A stretch of DNA of 64,000 nucleotides from NCBI RefSeq assembly GCF_023278565.1, contig NC_064682.1, positions 3,472,001-3,536,000 of the forward strand. Reading direction: 5' to 3'. A program made the translations under genes and the position numbers. Below are positions 11,355-24,600 of the stretch, one piece after another (position 1 is the stretch's first letter; each line of letters starts with the position of its first letter). The stretch is from Colletotrichum lupini. Lineage: Eukaryota > Ascomycota > Sordariomycetes > Glomerellales > Glomerellaceae. The notes beneath the pieces are model-generated. The model ran no database searches. It was not told the origin of the DNA and saw nothing but the letters and a program-made list of their open reading frames with translations.

Positions 11355-14079
11355 GTTCAAAAATTTCGCGTCGTTGAGCTCTGGTCGAAGCTTGGTATAG
11401 CGGTTGGTCGATACCACATTCAAGCTCAATCTGTGGATGATTGGCCGTTCTTATAGACGCATATTGGAACTATGTCAAGCCTGCAATGGCTACATCCTCC
11501 GATTTGGTGGATGTTTGAAGGGAGATACTCATTCCAAATGCAATATGTTGTTGAGTTTGGCGGCATCTCATGAGTCTCGAAATCTCTTGCCTGGGTAATA
11601 TATGCCATACAAGCCAGGGGGCGTGAGGCAGTGAGACTCGTCCGGGACTGCAACCGAGTTTTGGTAGCTGCGCTTACCCGCGAGGCCACAATGCCTTCTT
11701 TGTTCTAGCCCATGTCTTCAAATACCTCTTCTTGATTGTAATCTGAGGTTTGCATCCCTTGATGCGGCGAAGGGAGTTGTACCCTGGCAAGCATGTTTGC
11801 TTCTTACAACCTCGCTTATATCGTTGGCAGCTCTGGTCGATCCGCTCGGGCCCCGATCCACAAAGTCAGGACACCGGAAGACAAGCGAGTACTTCTATCA
11901 GGACTGAACACCTGTTGAGCATCGCTTAATTGTGGCTGTTAGAAACTGAGACTAGCGGCTTGCTGTCAAACTAAACTAACAGATGTCAGGAACCATCATG
12001 ATGGATCGGACCCGCCACTGAATACGGTGATCGAGCTTTTCGAACTTCACTTTCCATCAAATTCTCGAGTCTCTGCTCAGTTAAGAAGCTCTCTCGGATC
12101 TATTTAACCCTAACACTTTGACTTGCCTGCCTGCTGGGCGCAACGAGGCTATCGTGACCAACATCCACGAGACAGGCAATGGAGTCACGCTGTCATAGCG
12201 CTGATTTTTGGATCAGCCATACGTAAAAGCATTTGCCGTTGCGAACCATGTCTTTGATGAGGTGCTGCAATCAAGATGACCTATGGGTGACACGCTGGAT
12301 GCCATCGGTTCTTATCCTAAAGGGTCCTCTTTCGACTTCGTCATGGAGGCTCACCCGAACTACCTCCTTTCTCGGCATGGGGCTTTTCTCGATTCCATTT
12401 GCCCCACCTCGCTGTCATGACCGGCGCGAAGAGGGTCGCGATCGGTGACCGGCCGGCAGACGGAGACCACATTTTACGAAGAGGCCGAGAAGGCAAAAGT
12501 TCGAAAATCTGCAGTCTGGTCTGTGTTTCAGACTTGCTTCCTCGCGTGGAGCAACCAATGATTCCGAGGCTCTCGGGCGCAAATGACTTCAGCGTCGAGA
12601 AAACGACGGGGATAGCCTAGACTGAGACGAGAGTCTACCGCCATTTCTCCAATGTTCAGTACCTGGTCAATGCTGGTATTAGAGTATGCCCTGACTCCCA
12701 CATGGCTTTAGAACCTTGACCTCGAAATAAGCTTTACTCGCGTCTCTTGATATGTTTAGCAAGTTTGCCTACCCATTGATGATTTCCAGGATTACCACAA
12801 CCAAACTAATCAGAAAAGCTGCTAGGTCTTCGAAAGTGAGTCGAATTAAGTTGTGGGCAAAATGCATAGTCCATGGGAGTAATCATCTACGGTACTTAGT
12901 AGCTTGCGAGACGTAGCTTCGCGATGCAGAGGGCCCCATTGTCATCAAGCCATCAGAAAGCCGCAGCCCCAATGAACGAGTTGCTGTTTAGGTGACGCTG
13001 ATACCCGCCATTTTCCCTCAAGGCTGGAGATCAAAGGCACTCAATTCACACTCCGGGAAGCGAGCACTCGAGAGGGTCTGGACCTTAGGTGCTGTCGATC
13101 TGATGAGCTGGCTATGGGGTACGTAATGAACTATCATCTTGGCGCTCAATGGCTCTTTGTAAGACTCGCGGCTAGCTGGGCAGAATGTTGAACCGTGTCT
13201 TGTCTTGGAATGAACAAGATTAGTAGGATGCTGAAGCGAGCTAGGCCAACCCCTCTTGGTTGTGCTAGTCGTAGCCAGGAGGTGCCAGTCAACGTCTCGG
13301 AACGTCTGATCAGGCGGCTAAACGAGCTCGGAGCCTTCCCCGGCTTCACGGCATTGCGACACTAGTAAGTTGCCTATTGCGAGAAACGTTGTTCTTGTTC
13401 TTCGGATTCTGACATCTGACATCAAGACAAATTACTGGCCATGTCCTCGGAATCGGTCCGCAAGTAGACACCCCGAACAAGTGCTGACGTTGTTAGCTCA
13501 ATATCGCTTCTGGACTAGCTCCGGCTCCCGCGTCTCGCTACATGAACTGGCGATCGTGGCTGCCGCGGCTTTGAATGTGTTTCTTTGTCGATGTCAGAAT
13601 CGATGGCTTTCCGGGAACCTGGATACCTGGGTCGACTGCTGTTTGCAGCAGGTTTTCGGTCCCACAACGCTTTGTAATTTAGTCATCGGTTCATCCTCCT
13701 TGGCTTGGAGACTTTGTTCCGCCTGAAGGAAACGGCGCCAGGCCGAAGAAACTAAGTTTGCTTTCACCCAACCATGTAATCGGATGATGGGGAATGGGCT
13801 TACCCTCAGACACGCATTTCTGCGACCTATCGCCTGTAGCTGCTCAGGTCCGTGAGACAATGTGCGTGATCCCGTCCTTCTTTCTAGAACAAGGTTTCGA
13901 GTTTTACTCTTTTCACTTACTGTCTGCTGTACCTACTGTCCCCCTCACTCTTCCCAAAACCATCAACCCATTTCTGGTCGTCCCTCATTACTGTACCCAC
14001 GTTGGCAGAATACGACCGAATACGGGCATGTAATGTTTGTTCCTTGTCTCAATGATCGAATGACACCACGCCTGCGCGT
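11355..14079. other. Gene-poor stretch with a possible coding relic
   Basis: 2.7 kb upstream of the AA9 gene and upstream of the receptor gene. One plus-strand stretch at about 12230-12415 reads protein-like (for example YPKGSSFDFVMEAHPNYLL) but is cut by stops on both sides, and no family is recognised. Otherwise only short, unrelated ORFs are present. No gene called. Confidence 0.4.
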
Positions 14080-15670
14080 ATGATGTACTTGTTGTACAAA
14101 ACGATAACCCGAGCGACGATACCACTGTTTCCCATACTACCGCGCGACGTCGACCCCTCTGACGATGTCGTCGATAACCACGACATTGGCGCCATAATAG
14201 TAGCAACAGTGGTTCCGACAACCATCATATCTACGTTATTCGCGTTTGCGCGGTTGTACGTCAAGGGATGGATCCAGCGCCGGATTCAATATGACGATGG
14301 GATTCTCCTGGCAGCGGTGGTGGCGGGATGGACGGCGACTGGGACGACGCTGAAGGCTGTCGCGCTCGGTAATGGGAAACACGTTGGTATGCTCACTGAT
14401 GAGCAGAAAGAAGAGACACTAAGATGGACAATATTTTCATTTGGCTTTGGAATCATTGCGCTGGCTTTGCCGAAGCTCGCCGTAGTGGCGCTGATGAACC
14501 GATTACTCAACCCAAGACGACTTCACCGACTTTTTCTTTGGACACTGGGCTTATTATGCTGCGTCGGATTGCTCGGAAATGTGATTGGGCTCTTTGCGGA
14601 GTGTCCGCAAGAAGCTGTGGTGAACATCACGTACACAAAAACCGCCTGTCTAGGCCCGGAGAGAGCGGTTGCATACTCAATATCAACGAGTGGTGGGTTT
14701 AGTTCTATCGAAATAGCGCCGGACGTAGAGCGGATTAACTAACCAGCGTGACATATCTAGGCATATCCGCTGCTACGAATGCTTATCTCGCCATCTACGT
14801 GGCACTATCCGTTCGGAGGCTGAAGATTGCACGAAGAAAGAGGCTGGCTATCACGATTTCTCTTGTTCTGGGTCTACTGTAAGTCAAGCCGGGCACCGAA
14901 ATGCCTCCCTAGCACGACCTGGAGACTCTTGAAGCCGTATATGAGACAATGAAGATATCGGGAGCTAACTTTTACACCAGTGCATTGTTTACCGCCTTAT
15001 TCAAGTGCACAAGACTAAAGTCCCTAGGAAGCCCCGACTTCACTTGTGAGTAGGACTCTACTTCTGATTGGCGTACGTGAGGGCTGATCATTGGATACAG
15101 ACGACTCAGCGGACCTTGTAATATGGACGAGGTAAGGCATCGATGATACGACCCAAGAACTGTCTTGAAGAACGAGATGAAGGCTCAAAGATGTCTTGAG
15201 GTTCAGATCCAGGTAAATTAAAGATAGCTGACGTTGAACATAGTCTTGAGGCAGACGTCGTCATTATCGCCGCATGTATTCCAGCACTACAGCCTCTGGT
15301 CGATCATCTCTTCCCAGGGCACTTCTCAACGCCGATGCCATCTCCAACTATCCCGGCTTCACCGACCTCTACCGCCTCGAGAAGGAAGCTATGGCCTGGT
15401 CCCATATGTGGCGACCTTGAGGCCGCAAGAGATTTCAGCCTATCTCCACAGGGTCTTGAGATGATCATGATCGAGAAGGAATTTGAGATTGCCTACAGCA
15501 GAACTACAGTGAAGAGATCCTGCACATCCGATACATGGGTTTCGGAATTGCCGGATGCGGAGAAGTTCAGGATAGTAAAGGATCATGGGCCCGATGGGTC
15601 AATCACGACGACGGTGGTGGTGAGATCTGCAACTCGTCCACCGGATCATCCGGCTTTTCCGCCTCAATGA
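14080..15670 (+). CDS. Fungal rhodopsin-domain (SAT4/PTH11-type) membrane protein
   Basis: Five exons, join(14080..14692, 14761..14878, 14981..15045, 15101..15131, 15244..15670), give 417 aa. The joins restore the hallmark block YDSADLVIWTSLEADVVII from three exons, one of only 31 bp. Hydrophobic helices are spaced as in a seven-helix receptor: after an extracellular N-terminus, IIVATVVPTTIISTLFAFAR, a DDG motif (RIQYDDGILLA), FSFGFGIIALALPKLAVVAL, LFLWTLGLLCCVGLLG, and further helices in exons 2, 3 and 5. The C-terminal tail is cytosolic, charged and rich in Ser/Thr. The family (fungal rhodopsin domain, PF20684) contains PTH11-like GPCR candidates; ligand and role are unknown. The start may be 14080 or the adjacent Met at 14083. 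Confidence 0.85.
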
Positions 15671-15976
15671 CGGCACGGGTGATGACAGATAACGAAAGAC
15701 CAATACCCTTATATGTACTTAATGATCAGAGTAGTGATTAGCTCACATTTATGTTAGAGTTGTGGCAATGAAACAAGTCGAGGTGCGACCTTCAGACGAT
15801 ATTCCCGTGTAACGTTCTCTTCTTCCTTAACAAAGTTCAGTCGCAACCAAAATCTCCTCTACAGCAACCTTACATGAAGTGTGCAACGACTGAGGCTGAG
15901 AAATCTTACTGCGTGTAGTCGTTTTCACTGCCTAGAGTTGCGCCGCCCTACTCTGCATTATACGTTACTTGGACAC
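15671..15976. other. Convergent intergenic
   Basis: 306 bp between the receptor stop and the stop of the LANCL-like gene on the other strand. Nothing recognised. Confidence 0.5.
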
Positions 15977-17041
15977 TTACACATCAGTGTAGAGAATGAA
16001 CCCGGGAATTTCCTCTCCGCAAACCATGTATGTCCAAGCTGCGCTAGGCAGGTAGTCGAAGAACGTTGCCAGGCGCGCCCCGTCCTCAGGTGCGAAAAGC
16101 GTCCTGTCCCGCTCGCGCTCTTCCGCAACTTTGGACGGCAGCGACCAAGCCAGGAAGTGGTCCCGTTCTTTCCCCGGCGGAAAAGCCCTGTCCAAAGTGT
16201 AAGTGACTGTATAAGAATCCGAAACCGAGGCTATCATGCTTTACTCACAGAGAATTACCGAGTGCTCCGTGACACAGACAAGGCTCTTTACGCAAAAGGC
16301 CTTCCTTCCAGATGAACTCTCTGCCAAGCTGAAGAGCTTTGCCAATTTTTTCCTTCAAGTCTGGGAAGAACTTCTCAAGGTGCACGAGCGAGAGAACAAA
16401 CCCAGGCGCTCCATGGCAGAATTGAGTAAGACCCTCGTAGATGGTATTACCTGGGTCGTCTTTCGTCTCCCAATTACCATTTTCTCGCTGTACTTCAAGC
16501 ATCCGCTTAAGTGAGCCCAGGATAATCGGGTTCTCCGCAAGCTTCGGGTCTGTCAGTATGAGTTGGGTCAAGATGCCAATGTCACCGTGGACGGCACCGA
16601 TATAGCGCTTCCCGCGCCACGTCCATAAGGGCCCTGCGCCAAGTGTCTTTTCGACGATTCGGACTTTAGCGGTGTTAAGTTGACTTGCCGTTCCCGGTCT
16701 CTGATGTATGCTGTTGTCAACTTCACGTTGAGAATGAATAAAAACCCGCAAGTCGGACACGTACCGCGGACTCGACGGCGCGGATCATGTACAAGATACC
16801 AGCATAGCCGAAAAGCAGCTCATATGGATGGTCGTCTTCGTCGGCAAGCCTTTCTAGCACTTCTCGTAGCTTTGGCGCCTTTGATTCGTCCAGGATTGTT
16901 TGCACCGCCCAAAAGGCAGCGCTTTTGCATGCAAGGCCACAAGGCGCTGAATCTCCCGCTTCACGCTCGGCCGCGATATATGCGGCTGCCCAATGTTGGA
17001 GTGACTGACTCTGGATTCTAATTTTGGGATGAGACTCATAG

Positions 17042-17246
17042 TATTAGTATCCCTATTACAGGGTAGTTAGTTCGAACCGTAGTTAACGAAGAGATTAATT
17101 GAACTATATAAATATTTACGTAGTAAGTGTAAAAAGGAGGTTCTAATTATAGGTTAGGCTAGTTATAATAATTGTAAATAAGGCCCCTAATTAGCCCCTG
17201 CGTAATCGGCTATATACTACGGTTAAATTAGATTTTTAATTTAATA
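17042..17246 (-). repeat. LTR (3' LTR in element orientation)
   Basis: 205 bp, matching 26144-26348 without gaps. The differences read are all C/T or G/A. Starts TA (from TG) and ends ..TAATA, where the partner has CGACA. Confidence 0.9.
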
Positions 17247-19733
17247 CTAACTTTCTTTTTTTTTTATTAATTTAACTACTACGGTTAGAGGTATAATTTA
17301 ACCTCGGGCCCGTTTATTAAATCGTCTCCTTTTTCCCCTTTTCTTTACTCTTTTTATATAACCTATCTTTCTATTTATATAATAACTTTTTTATTACTTA
17401 CGAATTACTTTAATCCCTTATTTAGTATTACTTTTATAAAAGCGTTTACGAGGTTATTTTTATTATTGATTTAACGGATTTTAAGTATCTTATACCTTTT
17501 ATATAATTATTTAAAAGCTATAATATTAATTATAAGCCTCTTTTTCTTTATCGTTCTTAATTTAATAAAGTATTCGTATAATAAGTAAGAATTAATATAA
17601 ATAATTATTAAAATAAGTAAAAAGCTAATTCGATTAGTAATCTTCTTTAGCGTTAAAAAAATTATATAAGAGAAGTTAACGTCGTTAATTATATTATAGA
17701 CCTCTAATACTAATATACTTCTTATTATTTACTTACTTTTAGTTAATAAGTAATAAATTATATTATTATATATAGTAAATTTACTCTTACTTATACTCTC
17801 GTTAGCTAAAATAATAATATACCCTAATTATAAAATAAGGTTATTATTATTTATAAATAACTTATTAATAAAGATATAGAGCTTACTAGTTATAAGGTTA
17901 ATTAAGTAATAAATAAGACTTTAATTGAGATTCGTTTATTATTATTTAAGCTACTTATTAAGTACTTCGACGTCTCGTTTAGTTAAATTTATAGCTTATA
18001 TTACCCTAGCGTAATTAAAAATTACCTTAAGTTAATAAATACTTATAATATATACCCTTCGTACGAGCTTAGCCTTATATTACTTTTTAATATTAGTTAT
18101 ATTTAAATCGACGAGGTTAATCTTCTTACCCTACCCCTTTTATTAGAAAATAATAGTTTCCTTTTTAATTATAAAAATCCTGCTATTAAATACTAAGGGG
18201 GTATTTATTATAAAGACCTTTTTTAGCTTTGTTATAAAACCCGCTTTTTAAAACTCTTTATTTTCTTTTTTTATAAAGTTAATATTAAATAGGCCTAATA
18301 TATCGTTAGTCTATATTTTAATAATCCTAAATTAGTTACTTTTATACTTTATAATTAATAAGTACGGGTCGTATATAGAAATAATTATTAATAATTAATT
18401 AATATAAAAATCGTAATATATAGCTTACTAATAAGTACCCAATTCTACGAGCCCATATAATAGCTTAAGTACTTTAATAATCGTACTTTTTAGGTACTTA
18501 TTAACTATTTCTTTTAATAAATAAGCTAGGATTTTCTTTATAAGCCCTATAGCTAATTAAGTATAGGCCTAAGTAATATTATAGCTCTAAATCTCGTATC
18601 CCTTCTTCTATAGCAATATTATTAATATTATTATTAATTATTAACTATAGCGCTATATAGTAAGTAATTATATAAGTAATATCGCTTTTTGAATATCGCT
18701 ATACCCCTAAATTACGTATCTAGACTTCTTATATAGCTAGGGTATTCCTTTCTTTTTAATCTTATAAACTATTCGTAATTTAAATATATCAAGGTTTATA
18801 TATTTTTTTAAGTTATATAAAATAAATTAATAGACCCTTCGATCGCAAAGAGTATTTACTTTAATAAAATCTAATCCTTTATATAGCTTTTTAATAATTA
18901 TAATTACGCCTTCCTTACGTAGTTTAACCGCTAGCTTAAAATCGGCTTTTTTTTTTACTATATAAAAAGTATTAATTACCTCGTTATTAATAATAAATTA
19001 CTACGTTAGGGTTTACTATCGTAGTCTTCCGTAACGTCTCGCTAGTAATATTAGTACCCTTTTAGTAATTTCCTCTTCCTTATTATTTATTAATACTATT
19101 ATAACGATTTTATTAAGGATAATTTTCTATACCTCTACTACGGGTTATATAGTTTCCCCTAGCTCTTTTTTTTTTTATAAGTTAAAAGTTACCTCGTTAA
19201 GATTTATATAATATAGTCTAATTACTATAATTAATACTTCGAATAGCTAGTTATAATCTTTCGTAATTATATAAGAGCGCTTATTAATAAAAATTAATTT
19301 ATATAGCTTAGCTTATTATTAAGTAATTTCGTACTATACTTATATATCTAAATTTAGCGGTATATTTAAATTACTTCCTATATTAGGCCTATTATATATA
19401 ATAATTACCTCGTTAACTTACTTTCTTATACTTACCTCGCATAGTACTTATATTACTTTTTTAATTACTTAGGCTCGTTAACTTATATTTAGTAACGGTA
19501 ATAAGGCTAAAGTTGTTCTTAAATATACTCTAAATATTAATAGCGTTAATATAAGTCCGTTAGGCCCTATAGTATCGTTATAATATTTAAGTACTATCTA
19601 AAAGCATTCGTTATTAGTAAAATCCGGATTTTCTTTTTTAATAATTCTAAACGCCCTTTTTAACTATTAATATACCCTTTTTACTTTTCTAATATTATAG
19701 TACGCTTTAATAGGTACGATTTTTAGCTATATA

Positions 19734-19781
19734 AGTCGACCCACCCCCTTTTAGCCACCCCCCCCTTTTAGCTACCCTATT
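19734..19781 (+). repeat. Left terminal inverted repeat of the pogo element
   Basis: Starts AGTCGACCCACCCCC and contains runs of C split by TTTTAG. It is the reverse complement of 21573-21620 apart from one C/T. Confidence 0.9.
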
Positions 19782-21572
19782 TCTCCATCCCAGCTACCGT
19801 ATTAAAACCCTACCTACGATTTTCAAACCACTATAATAATTATAAAAATCGTCTAAATATAATTCTTTTTTATATACTTATTTATTAATATATAACAGTC
19901 TCGTATATTAAAAATAAAGTTATTTAGGCTCTTAAGGCTATTAAAAAAGGTCTCTTCGTTAATCGGGCCTCGATTAAGTTCGGAGTTCTAAAGTTAACTC
20001 TTCGTAACTATAGGAGAGGCTACTAAATAAGGGTAATAGTATTCGTAGACCTCTAAAAGCTTTTTCTATAATAAAAAAACTAGCTAGTTTAATAAGTTCG
20101 TATTTAGTATAATCTAGGCATTATACTAACTTATAAATAACTTATAAAATTTGCTAAGTAAGTTCTAAGATCCTAGGGGGATATAAATCCTTTTAAAAAG
20201 AGATAAATAGACGCTTTTTTAAAGAGGAACTTATTAATTAAAGTTTAGAAAAGTCGTATTATTAATTCGAAGTATCTAAATAGGGCTATTACTAATATAA
20301 TTAAGTTATAATTTAAATTACTTAATATACTAAAGATTAGTAATATTAAATAGGCTAATTAGTATAATATAAATAAGATTAGTATCTTAGAGGGTAAGGG
20401 ATTTAATAGCCTAGTTTTAAGTAAAATAGAGACTATAATAATACAAAAAAAAGAGCTTAGTTCGCGTACTTAAGTATTTATAATCGAGTATATCTCTACT
20501 AATAGTCGAGCTATTAAACTACTAGTTATATATAAAAAAAAGTCGGTATAGTAATAGTAGTTTCTACTTAAACTTAACCCTTATATTAGTTAGGAGTTTA
20601 TAATAATAAATAATAGTTAAATAACTAATAAGACTACCTTTAAATAGTTAAAAATAGTATTCTTATTATAAACTAAAACCCCCCCCCTTAGGGGGCTTAG
20701 TATACTTAATAAGCCTCGACTATTAGTTTTAAATAGCTATAAGAGTTATACGACGATAGAATTTATATAGGAATACTATAAAAATAATATCTACTTACTA
20801 TTCTTACTACTATATACTTCCTATATCCTCTAGCCGTTAAATATAGCTATTTTTAGACCTATTAAGTTTAAGTATAAGAAGGAGCTTAGTAAAGAGGATA
20901 TAGTAAATAATTTTACTATTATTAAAAAGTAGTACTTTTTAAGCTATTACTAAAAAGCTCGTTTAGCTAGTTTAACGTTGTTAAATATACGAAATAAGTA
21001 AAAAGTAACTAGACTATATCCCCCTAATATAGCTAGACTACTTACTAATCTAATAGTCCTACTTAACCTAATTATACTAACTAAAAAGACCGCAGATACT
21101 AAATAAGTAATTAATAATATTAAAAAAGCTATTAACTAAGTATTAGCGGCGTTTATTATTAATTAGTTAATACTTAAGAAAGCTAGCGAGCTTTGCGATT
21201 AGTTAAAGTTATTTATAGAGCTTAGTTTAGACTATAATACTTAACGATTATTATTTAAAAAAATAAAAAAAGTATTTAGCGAGTAAGCCTACTATTTAAT
21301 AATATCTTAGTATTATATTCGAGTTCTAAAAGCTAAAGTTAACTAATTAAGGCTATGGAAAAAGAAGAGTATATTAATAAACCTAAATACTAAGTTTATA
21401 AATATTTAGGATACATAAAGAGCTTAGGAGGACTCTAGTGACTATTTAGTTAGTCCTAGTTAACTCGTAAGGGTCGAATTACTTAGGGAGAATAATAATT
21501 ATATTATTATAGTAATAGAAGATAGTTAATTAATTAAGTATAGTTAGTAGCGATATTTTAATACTATGTTTT

Positions 21573-21620
21573 AATAGGGTAGCTAAAAGGGGGGGGTGGC
21601 TAAAAGGGGGTAGGTCGACT
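21573..21620 (-). repeat. Right terminal inverted repeat of the pogo element
   Basis: Ends ..GGGGGTAGGTCGACT followed by TA. Partner of the left repeat. Confidence 0.9.
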
Positions 21621-24600
21621 TACTATAAGCCGTTGTATTATCCCTAAATTTTATTAATTTAAAGCTAGTACTAGCGTTGATTTTAATACTATTTAGCGGT
21701 CTTTAGTATATATTAATCTAGCTTTTTTATAGGGCTACTTATACTATTTTTATTTATAAATCCTAGAGGAATTACCCTATTTAAAAGGATATAGTTATAT
21801 TAATTATATATAATACTAGCTAACTATTTAAATAAAAAATATTAATAACGATTTCCTAGTTAAAGTTAAGCTTATTACGTAATTGAAACTTAAATTTACA
21901 TAAGCTCTACGTATTTATTTAGTATTAATAATATACTTTCGTTAATTACTTTAGCGCCCCTATTTTAATATTATTATTACCTAATTACTTTAAGAAGTTA
22001 TATAGCCTCGTAACTAACGGGTACCTAAATCTCTAGTATAATCTTCTAAGCTTACTTTCCGTTAAGTAATTAATTAACTTCGTATTATTAATAAGCTTTA
22101 TAAACGTATACCCCTATTATTATTTAATTATCTCGAAGTACTTACTACTAGAGATTCTATTTTTTATATTATTAAATATAATACCTAGTCGATCTATATT
22201 TTTTAAATATAAGAAAAATAGGGTATTAATAAGTAAAATATAAAAAGTTATTATTCTAAAGTACGTCTCTATTTTTATTATACCTAGGGTAACGATTTCT
22301 TTACTTAGGCTAAAACTAATCCTTATAATACTTATTATTAATATATTAAGCGTTATTAGTATGATCTTTTATAGTACTTAGAATTACCCTTTTTCTTTAG
22401 TTAACTATTATAATACTTTAGTATTTAGGATAATTTTATAAAAATTATTTAAGCCGTATTTTTTACTTACGTAGAATACTTATATAAGCTTAGTATTTAA
22501 GGGTTCTAAGTAATATAAAAAGGACCCCTCTAGCTACCCCTAGATTTACTTAGTACTATATTCTTTTTTTTTAAATATTAAGAGAGATAGCGTCTTTTCT
22601 TTAATCGTTAAGAGAATAAGCTTTAGCCTTATTAAATTTACCTTTTTAGCTACCTCCGTATTTATTATTTAAGGGACCTTCCCTTACTATTTATAAATAA
22701 AAGCCTACTTATTAAGAGCTTCTATTACCCTCTATTTATTTAACTTTATATATCCTTTAGAAACTAATAAAATAAAAAAAGAGTAGTTAATATTATCGAT
22801 TTTATTATAATTTAATTTATTGATATAGGGGGTAAGATCTTTTTTATTTTCCGAATCTTTTATAGGGAGTATATACTTTAAGCCGCTATTTTAATTACTA
22901 TTACTAAGTTCTATACCCCTAGATTTACCTTTATATATAATAAAAAATTAATTAAATTAACGAGGGCTAGTTTTACTATTTACTACCCTTAATTTTTTAT
23001 ATTATTTATACGATTTAATACGCTCTTTTTTAAAGTAGTTATTTAATTAATATCTTTTCTTTTTATAAATATAATATTACCTTTTCTATTACCCTGCCCG
23101 TGAGTTAAATTTCTATTTATTTAATAAATCTAGGCCTCTTTATTAATAATTACCGTATTTAGTCTCTTTTTTTTTTTTATTATATGTTCGATCGACTTAA
23201 TATTATTAATAAGGGCCGTTATATACTTAAAAGTAGGTTTAGTATAGTATTTTTATTTTAATATTAAAACTAGATCTTAGCTTTAAGTAAAGCGTTTTAT
23301 AATTTTTAGGTACTTAGTATAGGGTTATTTTTATTTTTAATATACGCTAGATTATAATATAAAAATATCTAACTTTCCGCTCGTTTATTCCTTTATTTAA
23401 CTAGGTTTTCGCTAGCTTATTAATTTAATTAATAAGCTTTTTAAAAATCTTTATTCGTAATTTACCCTCTATTATCTTAGCTATAAATATAAAAGAAATC
23501 GCTCGTAGCTTAGATAGGAGCTCTAAGTTCTTATTATAAGTCTCGAAGCGGCTTTAGATTATATTAATTATATTAAAAAAGTCGTTTTGATTAAGATTAT
23601 ATACCGCTTCGTAATAATAATTAGAGGCTTTACTTATAAATATAATATTAATTACTAAATAATATTAATATTCCCTAATTCCGACTTTTTCGTAATAATT
23701 ATAAAACATCGTTAGGGCTTTTTATAAGACCTTATACTTCTCCTTAGAATATAATTTCTTTTTCGGGAAGATTTTTTTAAAGTCTATAAATTACTTCGTA
23801 TTTATTACTAAATTTTTAATATTTATATATAATCCCTACGTCGCTACGTATTATTAGTAACTTCGGGTCGTTTATTTCCTTTCTTATTAACTAATTAGTA
23901 CCGAATTTCATATTAATAATAATAATAAGTTATAAATCGAAATAAATAAAATTATTAATTATTATACTTCTAGCACTATATTTTGCCCCGGTATATCCTT
24001 TTATAATAATAAATTTTTATTAGTAATTATAAAGAGGAAATTGAAATCGTTTACCCTTTTTTTAAATTAATTAAAGTAATTATACGCTCTATTAACCTAT
24101 ACCTAGTTCTATAGTATAAATTCCTCCTTTATAATTATTATTATTAATATTTCGTATAGTTCTTATAATTATAATTACGCTAATAATACCCCTTACTTAT
24201 AAAGGAATTTATTAATTACTTTTATAATTCTTAAGCTTACGCTCGCAAACTATTTATCTAGCTAATAATTAAGGTCGTTTACGATTTTATAAAATAGGGG
24301 TTACTTCTATAGCCCCTTTTTTTTATAAACCTCGGTTAAATAAATGAATACTACGTTAATTTACTTATTATTAAGCTAATTTACGATTTTGTATATTTAC
24401 GTCCCCTAATAGTCCGGGTTAATATTTACTTATTTATAAAAAATTAGGATTTTATTTAAAATCGGGTTTTAATTTTTTTTTTACCCTAACTCGCTAAGGG
24501 TCGTGCTCTAGCTTATATTCGTATTAATAATTATTAACGTATTTAATCTTAATAGGGATATATCTAATCCGCGCGCTAGTTATAATAAATCCGTACTTTT

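Larger units (their letters stand above)
19734..21620 (+). mobile_element. Nested Fot1/pogo-type DNA transposon
   Basis: 1887 bp, flanked by TA on both sides (19732-19733 and 21621-21622), with terminal inverted repeats of about 48 bp that begin AGTCGACC and differ at one position. A plus-strand transposase relic near 19925-20020 reads as a psq-type helix-turn-helix: ALKAIKKGL, then VNRASIKFGV and TLRN, with stops and changes explained by C-to-T. TA duplication, size and HTH fit the Fot1/pogo group of Tc1-mariner. Inserted inside the LTR element, so it is the younger insertion. RIP has destroyed its reading frame. Confidence 0.85.
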
